11,655 bases of DNA, taken from NCBI GenBank assembly GCA_030537915.1, contig JAUNUZ010000034.1, positions 1-11,655 of the forward strand. The letters are read 5' to 3'. Position 1 is the stretch's first letter. Every line of letters begins with the position of its first letter. This DNA comes from Micrococcales bacterium. GTDB taxonomy: Bacteria > Actinomycetota > Actinomycetes > Actinomycetales > Dermatophilaceae. The notes below the pieces were generated by a model. It worked only from the letters and a program-made list of their open reading frames with translations. It was not told the origin of the DNA and made no database searches. Made by a program: the position numbers and the translations under genes. Shown here piece after piece: positions 6,686 to 11,655 of this stretch.

Positions 6686-8542
6686 GTGCGCACGTCGATC
6701 GCCACCGTCTGCCTGTCGGGGACCCTGGAAGCCAAGCTGCGCGCCGCGGCCGCCGCCGGCTTTGACGGCGTCGAGATCTTCGAGCCCGATCTCGTCGCCG
6801 CCCCCCAGTCACCCGAGCAGATCCGCGAACTCGCCGCGCAGCTCGGCCTGAGCCTGGACCTCTACCAGCCCTTCCGCGATTTCGAAGGGGTCCCGCAGGC
6901 CGACCTGGAGAATGGGCTGCGCCGGGCGCGCGCCAAGTTCGAGCTGATGGGCCGCCTGGGCATCGACACGATGCTGCTGTGCAGCAATGTCGGCACCGCG
7001 ACCCTCGACGACGACGACCTCGTCGTCGAGCAGCTGCGCCGTCTCGGCGATCTCGCCGCCGACCACGGCGTGCGGGTCGCCTACGAGGCGCTCGCCTGGG
7101 GCCGCTACGTCAGCACCTACGAGCACGCCTGGCGCCTGGTACGTCGTGCCGACCACCCCGCGATCGGCACCTGCATCGACAGCTTCCACATCCTGTCCCG
7201 CGGCGGCGACCCCCGCGGCATCGAGGACATCCGCGGCGACAAGATCTTCGTCGTCCAGCTCGCCGATGCCCCTCTGCTCTCGATGGACGTACTGTCCTGG
7301 AGCCGCCACCACCGCGTCTTCCCCGGCCAAGGCGCCTGGGACCTTCCGGCTTTCCTCGCCCACCTGATGCGCGCCGACTACCTGGGTCCGGTCTCGCTCG
7401 AGGTCTTCAACGACACGTTCCGGCAGACAGATGTCGAGCGGACCGCGCTCGATGCGATGCGGTCGCTGCGGTGGCTCGAGGACCGCACTGCCGCGCTGCT
7501 CGGCGCGAACCCCGCTCCCGTGCACCTCGCTACCCTGCCCCGCGTCGAGGACCCGACCGGCGTCGACTTCGTCGAGATCCGCGGGGAGCACCTAGAGCCG
7601 GTCGAAACGCTGCTGCGCTGCCTCGGATTCACGTATGCCGGCACGCACCGGACCAAGGACGTACGCCTGTGGGAGCTCGACGAGGCCCGCATCATCATCA
7701 ACGAAACCCCCACGGACAGCGGGCGACCCGCCGTCGCCGCGATCGGCTTCATCGTGGATGATCCGCAGCGCTCCGCCGCTCGCGCGCAAGCCCTCGGCGC
7801 CCCCGTCGTCGCCCGACGCAGCCAGGCGGACGAAGCGGTCCTGCAGGCCGTGCGGGCACCCGACGGCACCGAGGTCTTCTTCTGCTCCTCCTCCAACGCC
7901 TGGATCGCCGAATTCGCGATCAAGGACGGCGATCCGGTGGCCGCGGGGCAAACCGACGCCGCGGACACGTCCGTACCGGAGGCCGGTTCGCGCCACCGGG
8001 TCGACCACGTCAACCTCGATCAGCCCTGGCAGCGTCAGGAGGAGGGACTGCTCTTCCTCTCCGCGGTGCTCTCGCTCGACCCGCAGCCCTCGCTGGACGT
8101 CGCCAGCCCGCTCGGGCTCGTGCGCAGCCAGGTGATGCGCAGCCACGACGGCGCGGTCCGACTCGCGCTCAACGTCGCACCGCCGATGGTCCGTCGGGCC
8201 GGCTCGGGTCTGGGCCAGGTCCAGCACATCGCCTTCTCCTGCCCCGACCTGATCGCGTTCGCCCGCCGCGCCCGCACCCGCGGGCTGAAGTTCCTGGGCG
8301 TCTCCGACAACTACTACGACGACCTGTCGGCCCGATTCGACCTGCCCGCGGACCTCCTGGGGACCCTGCGCGACCTCGACCTGCTCTACGACCGCGACGA
8401 CCGGGGCGAGTTCCTGCACTTCTACACCGCCACCGTCGGCGAGGTCTTCCTCGAGGTCGTTCAGCGCATCGATGGGTATGACGGCTATGGCGCCCCGAAT
8501 GCACCGGTCCGGTTGGCGGCGCAACACGCCGGTCGCGCCTGA
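6686..8542 (+). CDS. qsuB: 3-Dehydroshikimate dehydratase fused to an HPPD-like domain
   Basis: The enzyme removes water from 3-dehydroshikimate to give protocatechuate. The 618-residue product is a fusion of the QsuB (Corynebacterium) / QuiC (Pseudomonas) type. Residues 1-270 form an AP-endonuclease-2-like TIM barrel starting MRTSIATVCLSGTLEAKL. Likely metal ligands are Glu134 (VAYEALAWG), Asp165 (CIDSFH), Gln191 (VVQLADAP) and Glu239 (VSLEVFND), as known for this family. Residues 290-618 form two VOC-fold modules like 4-hydroxyphenylpyruvate dioxygenase. The second keeps the His-His-Glu metal triad: His441 (RVDHVNL), His514 (QVQHIAF) and Glu590 (FLEVVQR). The role of that half is less certain; true HPPD activity is not expected. 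The GTG at 6686 is chosen because the family begins here; an in-frame extension to 6506 would lie inside tetR. pcaH follows after 36 bases, supplying the next step. Confidence 0.94.
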   Translation: MRTSIATVCLSGTLEAKLRAAAAAGFDGVEIFEPDLVAAPQSPEQIRELAAQLGLSLDLYQPFRDFEGVPQADLENGLRRARAKFELMGRLGIDTMLLCSNVGTATLDDDDLVVEQLRRLGDLAADHGVRVAYEALAWGRYVSTYEHAWRLVRRADHPAIGTCIDSFHILSRGGDPRGIEDIRGDKIFVVQLADAPLLSMDVLSWSRHHRVFPGQGAWDLPAFLAHLMRADYLGPVSLEVFNDTFRQTDVERTALDAMRSLRWLEDRTAALLGANPAPVHLATLPRVEDPTGVDFVEIRGEHLEPVETLLRCLGFTYAGTHRTKDVRLWELDEARIIINETPTDSGRPAVAAIGFIVDDPQRSAARAQALGAPVVARRSQADEAVLQAVRAPDGTEVFFCSSSNAWIAEFAIKDGDPVAAGQTDAADTSVPEAGSRHRVDHVNLDQPWQRQEEGLLFLSAVLSLDPQPSLDVASPLGLVRSQVMRSHDGAVRLALNVAPPMVRRAGSGLGQVQHIAFSCPDLIAFARRARTRGLKFLGVSDNYYDDLSARFDLPADLLGTLRDLDLLYDRDDRGEFLHFYTATVGEVFLEVVQRIDGYDGYGAPNAPVRLAAQHAGRA

Positions 8543-8557
8543 AACTCTCACCCCGCC

Positions 8558-8569
8558 CCTTCCGGAAGG
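8558..8569. repeat. 12-base perfect palindrome over the pcaH ribosome site
   Basis: CCTTCCGGAAGG is its own complement and ends inside the GGAAGGA Shine-Dalgarno sequence of pcaH, in the 36-base gap after the dehydratase gene. As RNA it could form only a 4-bp stem with a CCGG loop; as DNA it could be a small operator. Either use is speculative. Confidence 0.4.
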
Positions 8570-8578
8570 ACCCCCGCC

Positions 8579-9418
8579 GTGGAAGAAACCTTCGACGACA
8601 CCCGGGTCATCACGTCCTCGGACTCCGCGACCAGCACCCAGGATGAGATCAGCGCCCAGATTCAGGAGCTGCACTCGGCCTACCGACGCGGCGTGGAGGC
8701 CGGCAACACCCCCGAGACGCGGCCCCGGATCGACTTCCCGCCCTACCGCAGCAGCGTCCTGCGACATCCCACCAAGGATCCCAAGCACGTCGACCCTGAG
8801 ACGATCGAGCTCTGGTCGCCGGCCTTCGGCCACCGCGACGTCCACCGCCTGGAGTCCGACCTGACGATCCAGCACAGCGGCGAGCCCGTCGGGGAGCGGA
8901 TCATCGTCACCGGCCGGGTCATCGACGGCGATCTGCGCCCGGTGCGCAACCAGCTCGTCGAGATCTGGCAGGCCAACTCGACGGGGCGCTATATCCACAA
9001 GCGTGACCAGCATCCGGCGCCCATCGATGCGAACTTCACCGGAGTCGGTCGCTGCCTCACCGACGATCAGGGCCGCTATGAGTTCACGACGATCCGCCCC
9101 GGGCCCTATCCGTGGAAGAACCACCGCAACGCGTGGCGCCCCGCGCACATCCACTTCTCCCTGTTCGGGACGGACTTCACGCAGCGGATGATCACGCAGA
9201 TGTACTTCCCGGGCGATCCCCTCTTCGCCCTGGACCCCATCTACTCCTCGATCGTCGACCAGCGGGCCCGCGACCGGCTCGTCGCGACCTACGACCACAC
9301 CGTGACCCAGCACGAGTGGTGCACGGGTTACCGGTGGGACATCGTCTTGTCCGGCAGCCGGCGCACCCTCATGGAAGCCGATACCCCAGCCGCCGGCGAA
9401 AGCGTAGGAGAGCCCTGA
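8579..9418 (+). CDS. pcaH: Protocatechuate 3,4-dioxygenase, beta subunit
   Basis: The beta subunit carries the non-haem Fe(III) of the intradiol dioxygenase that opens protocatechuate to 3-carboxy-cis,cis-muconate. All four iron ligands are seen in the 279-residue product: Tyr138 in TGRYIHKRD, Tyr177 in PGPYPWKN, and His190 and His192 in WRPAHIHF. Arg187 of that motif matches the active-site Arg of the family. Other family blocks are NFTGVGRCLTDDQGRYEF, ITQMYFPGDPL and YRWDIVLSG. The first ~45 residues are longer than in pseudomonad PcaH and are acidic and probably flexible. The start is GTG at 8579 with GGAAGGA eight bases upstream. The stop overlaps the pcaG start as TGATG, so the two subunits are probably made in balance. 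Confidence 0.97.
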   Translation: MEETFDDTRVITSSDSATSTQDEISAQIQELHSAYRRGVEAGNTPETRPRIDFPPYRSSVLRHPTKDPKHVDPETIELWSPAFGHRDVHRLESDLTIQHSGEPVGERIIVTGRVIDGDLRPVRNQLVEIWQANSTGRYIHKRDQHPAPIDANFTGVGRCLTDDQGRYEFTTIRPGPYPWKNHRNAWRPAHIHFSLFGTDFTQRMITQMYFPGDPLFALDPIYSSIVDQRARDRLVATYDHTVTQHEWCTGYRWDIVLSGSRRTLMEADTPAAGESVGEP

Positions 9419-9993
9419 TGACCCCCGAGACGACTCCGGACCGGAGCACGACACCCGGCCAGACCGTCGGCCCGTTCTTCGGCTACGCCCTGCCCTTCGC
9501 GCGCGGCGAGCAACTCGTCCCGCTCGGGCGGGCGGACTCGATCCGCCTGCACGGCACGGTCTACGACGGCAACAGCGACCCGATCCCCGACGCGCTCCTC
9601 GAGCTGTGGCAGGCCGACAGCGACGGTGCGATCCCCAGCGAGCGCGGGTCGTTCCTGCGGGACGGCTACACATTCACCGGCTGGGGCCGCGCGCCGGTCG
9701 ACAACGTGGGGCAGTTCTCGTTCACCACCGTGGAGCCGGGCGTGGTGCAGGACCGGCACGCGCGATTCTTCAGCCTCGTCGTCTTCGCGCGCGGACTGCT
9801 CGACAAGCTGCACACCCGGATCTACCTGCCCGAGGACACCGACGCGCACGCCGTCGACCCGCTGCTGTGCTCCCTCTCGGCGGACGAGCGGCGCACGCTC
9901 ATCGCAACGCGGGAGCCCAACGGTTCGCTTCGCTTCGACGTCCGGCTGCAGGGCGAGGGGGAGACCGTCTTCCTCGACTACTGGGGCACGTGA
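9418..9993 (+). CDS. pcaG: Protocatechuate 3,4-dioxygenase, alpha subunit
   Basis: The alpha subunit pairs with PcaH and shapes the substrate pocket but binds no iron. The 191-residue product starts with the family block TPGQTVGPFFGYAL (12-25), then IRLHGTVYDGNSDPIPDALL and LELWQADSDG. FARGLLDKLHTRIYLPED (123-140) holds Arg125, in the place of the conserved substrate-contacting Arg of the alpha subunit. The tyrosine and histidine iron ligands of PcaH are absent, as expected. The residues before FARGLL read RHARFFSL; other members usually have a proline here, so this spot is slightly divergent. AGGAG lies about 7 bases before the ATG at 9418, which overlaps the pcaH stop by one base. The stop overlaps the pcaB start as GTGA. 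Confidence 0.96.
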   Translation: MTPETTPDRSTTPGQTVGPFFGYALPFARGEQLVPLGRADSIRLHGTVYDGNSDPIPDALLELWQADSDGAIPSERGSFLRDGYTFTGWGRAPVDNVGQFSFTTVEPGVVQDRHARFFSLVVFARGLLDKLHTRIYLPEDTDAHAVDPLLCSLSADERRTLIATREPNGSLRFDVRLQGEGETVFLDYWGT

Positions 9994-11456
9994 CGCTCGT
10001 GAAGCCCGCAACCGACCGCACCGGTCGAACCGGCGATGGGCGGTCCGCTCCGCGCGGGGACCTCGGTCTGCTCTCACCGGCCTGGGCGGGCAGCACCGCA
10101 GCCCGGCTCGCTGACGACGCGGCCTTCCTCCAGGCGATGCTCGACGTGGAGCACGCGTGGGTGCAGGTGTGCAGGGAGGCCGGCCTCTCCGCAAGCCCCA
10201 CCGACACCCCTGCTTCGCTGCCGGCGGATGACTCGGCGAACGCTGCGGGCCACAGCCCCCCAGCTGCGCCAGCAACTCCGCCGGCGACGGACGCCGAGGG
10301 GGAGGTGGTCGGCGCCTGGGCGTCGCAAACCTACGATCTGGCCGAGCTCGCGGCCCGCACCCCGCTGGGCGCGAACGCCCTCATCCCCCTGTTGGTGCAG
10401 CTGCGCGAACGGTTCGCCGACGAGACCCACGACGCGGCTGAGCTCGCGCTCGTCCACATCGGCGCGACGAGTCAGGACGTCATCGACAGCGCGCTCATGC
10501 TCATGGCGAGCCGCGTCATCGACGCAACCCTTCCGGCGCTCCACGCGACCTGCGCCTCGCTCGCCGACCTAGCTCGCACACACCGCGAAACGCTGTGCGT
10601 CGCAAGGACCCTGGGACAACATGCGCTGCCCAGCACATTCGGTCTGCGGGCGGCCAACTGGCTCGAAGGCCTCTCGCAGGCGACCGCCGACCTGCGGGCC
10701 GCGCGCGCCACCCTTCCTATTCAGTGGGCGGGCGCGGCCGGCACGGGCGCCGCACTGACGGCCCACCTGCGGGCAGCCGGAATCGCGACGACAGCGGGCC
10801 GACTGCGGGCCGGGCTCGCGGACCGACTCGGTCTGGTCGACGCCCCCGGTTGGCACACCACCCGCCTGCCGGTGACCCGGTTGGCCGGTGCTCTGGGCGG
10901 AGTCCTCGCGGCCGCGGGCACGCTGGCCACCGACGTGATCACGGGCTCACGGACCGAGATCGGTGAGATCGCCGAACCGGCCGCGCCCGGTCGGGGAGGC
11001 TCTTCGGCCATGCCCCACAAACGCAATCCGGTGCTCAGCGTGACGATCCGCAGCGCCGCGATCAGCGGTCCGGGCCACGTGTCGACGATTTTCGCCGCCG
11101 CAGGTCTGGCCGGCGACGAACGCCCCGACGGCGCCTGGCATGCCGAATGGCCGGCCCTGCGCGAGCTGCTTCGGCTCGTCGGCGGCATTGCCCCCACGAT
11201 GGCTGAGTTGACCGCCGGGTTGCACGTCGACCCGGCCGCCCTGCGCCGCAACCTTGGCCTCTCGCTCCCTGCCGTGCTGTCGGAGTGGGCCACGATCACC
11301 GGCAGGGACCCCGTCGAGCTCGACCCCGCGGGCTACCTCGGCGAAACCCAGGAGCTCATCACCGCCATCCTGCGCCGGCACGACGAGCGCACGGGCGCAC
11401 GGGCCGCCGACCCACCCCTGAATCGAAACAGCACAGCCGCCTCGGCGCCACCGTAG
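9990..11456 (+). CDS. pcaB: 3-Carboxy-cis,cis-muconate cycloisomerase
   Basis: PcaB cyclises the dioxygenase product to 4-carboxymuconolactone. The 488-residue product belongs to the fumarase/aspartase superfamily. It shows the three conserved regions: HIGATSQDVIDSALML (156-171), ARTLGQHALPSTFGL (205-219) and the signature GSSAMPHKRNP (337-347), followed by DGAWHAEWPALREL. The GTG at 9990 overlaps the pcaG stop by 4 bases with only a GGGG upstream, so coupling to pcaG is likely; GTG at 9999 is an alternative. Residues about 66-105 form a Pro/Ala/Ser/Thr/Asp-rich stretch where relatives have a shorter helical connector, and the C-terminal ~20 residues are also low in complexity. The catalytic regions appear intact. 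Confidence 0.95.
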   Translation: MTLVKPATDRTGRTGDGRSAPRGDLGLLSPAWAGSTAARLADDAAFLQAMLDVEHAWVQVCREAGLSASPTDTPASLPADDSANAAGHSPPAAPATPPATDAEGEVVGAWASQTYDLAELAARTPLGANALIPLLVQLRERFADETHDAAELALVHIGATSQDVIDSALMLMASRVIDATLPALHATCASLADLARTHRETLCVARTLGQHALPSTFGLRAANWLEGLSQATADLRAARATLPIQWAGAAGTGAALTAHLRAAGIATTAGRLRAGLADRLGLVDAPGWHTTRLPVTRLAGALGGVLAAAGTLATDVITGSRTEIGEIAEPAAPGRGGSSAMPHKRNPVLSVTIRSAAISGPGHVSTIFAAAGLAGDERPDGAWHAEWPALRELLRLVGGIAPTMAELTAGLHVDPAALRRNLGLSLPAVLSEWATITGRDPVELDPAGYLGETQELITAILRRHDERTGARAADPPLNRNSTAASAPP

Positions 11457-11505
11457 GAACTGACCCAGCACGACTCATCCACGATCCGCACGCCCGGCAG
11501 GAGCC

Positions 11506-11655
11506 ATGACCCAACCGACGATCATCGCAACGCAACTGTCCGAGCCCGGCGAGGCAAAGCCGCTGCTCATCCTCGGCGCCTCCCTCGGCACGAGCGCCGA
11601 AGTGCTCTGGGAGCCGATTGTGCCGCTGCTCGGTGACCAGGCGCACCTGCTCGCC
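11506..11655 (+). CDS. pcaD: 3-Oxoadipate enol-lactonase, 5' end only
   Basis: Fifty codons run from ATG at 11506 to the right edge. The product starts MTQPTIIATQLSEPGEAKPL, then LLILGASLGTSAEVLWEPIV, which matches the first strand and oxyanion-hole region of the alpha/beta-hydrolase enol-lactonases that convert 3-oxoadipate enol-lactone to 3-oxoadipate. AGGAG is only 2 bases from the ATG, closer than usual. It follows pcaB by 49 bases. Whether it is PcaD alone or a PcaL fusion carrying the 4-carboxymuconolactone decarboxylase (PcaC) cannot be seen, but that decarboxylase is the one missing step, so a fusion or a nearby pcaC is expected. Confidence 0.85.
   Translation, partial: MTQPTIIATQLSEPGEAKPLLILGASLGTSAEVLWEPIVPLLGDQAHLLA

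Noticed and set aside
7592..9673. Long minus-strand open frame (693 codons) opposite qsuB, pcaH and pcaG
   Set aside because: It is the antisense shadow of three well supported genes in a high-GC genome, with no motif and no ribosome site of note.

Overview
The window comes from a high-GC actinobacterium. GC is very high throughout, GTG starts are common, and gene pairs are fused at ATGA, GTGA and TGATG junctions. The order glmU-prs-rplY(ctc)-pth next to a tRNA-Gln and a TetR gene is an actinobacterial arrangement, so a Micrococcales-type organism is plausible, but nothing here fixes the genus. I see no transposase, integrase, phage gene or CRISPR array.

Left part, minus strand (1-5621). Reading from right to left there is a housekeeping run. 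GlmU makes UDP-N-acetylglucosamine for the cell wall. Prs makes PRPP and is joined to glmU by a 4-base ATGA overlap. Next come ribosomal protein L25 of the long Ctc/TL5 type and peptidyl-tRNA hydrolase. Beyond pth, after a 278-base gap holding two kinds of short repeats, the 5' part of a membrane polyprenyl-phosphate sugar-phosphate transferase (exopolysaccharide initiation) runs off the left edge.

Centre (about 5622-5925). A short divergent region carries the glmU leader on one side and a tRNA-Gln(UUG) on the other. The tRNA has an enlarged variable loop and extra bases before its anticodon arm. A TetR-family regulator follows on the plus strand.

Right part, plus strand (5926-11655). This is a tightly packed aromatic catabolism operon: tetR, an 18-codon leader-like ORF, a 3-dehydroshikimate dehydratase fused to an HPPD-like domain (QsuB/QuiC type), pcaH, pcaG, pcaB and the start of a 3-oxoadipate enol-lactonase gene (pcaD or pcaL). 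Together they take 3-dehydroshikimate to protocatechuate, open the ring between the two hydroxylated carbons, cyclise and then hydrolyse the lactone towards 3-oxoadipate (beta-ketoadipate). No quinate or shikimate dehydrogenase and no transporter lies in the window, so how dehydroshikimate is supplied cannot be seen here.

The most unusual signal is the tetR-qsuB junction. A strong Shine-Dalgarno sequence serves an 18-codon ORF that overlaps the tetR stop and ends 2 bases before the weakly signalled qsuB start. This looks like a translational coupling leader. I found no clearly new multi-gene system; the other leads are regulatory repeats, hairpins and two protein or RNA oddities.
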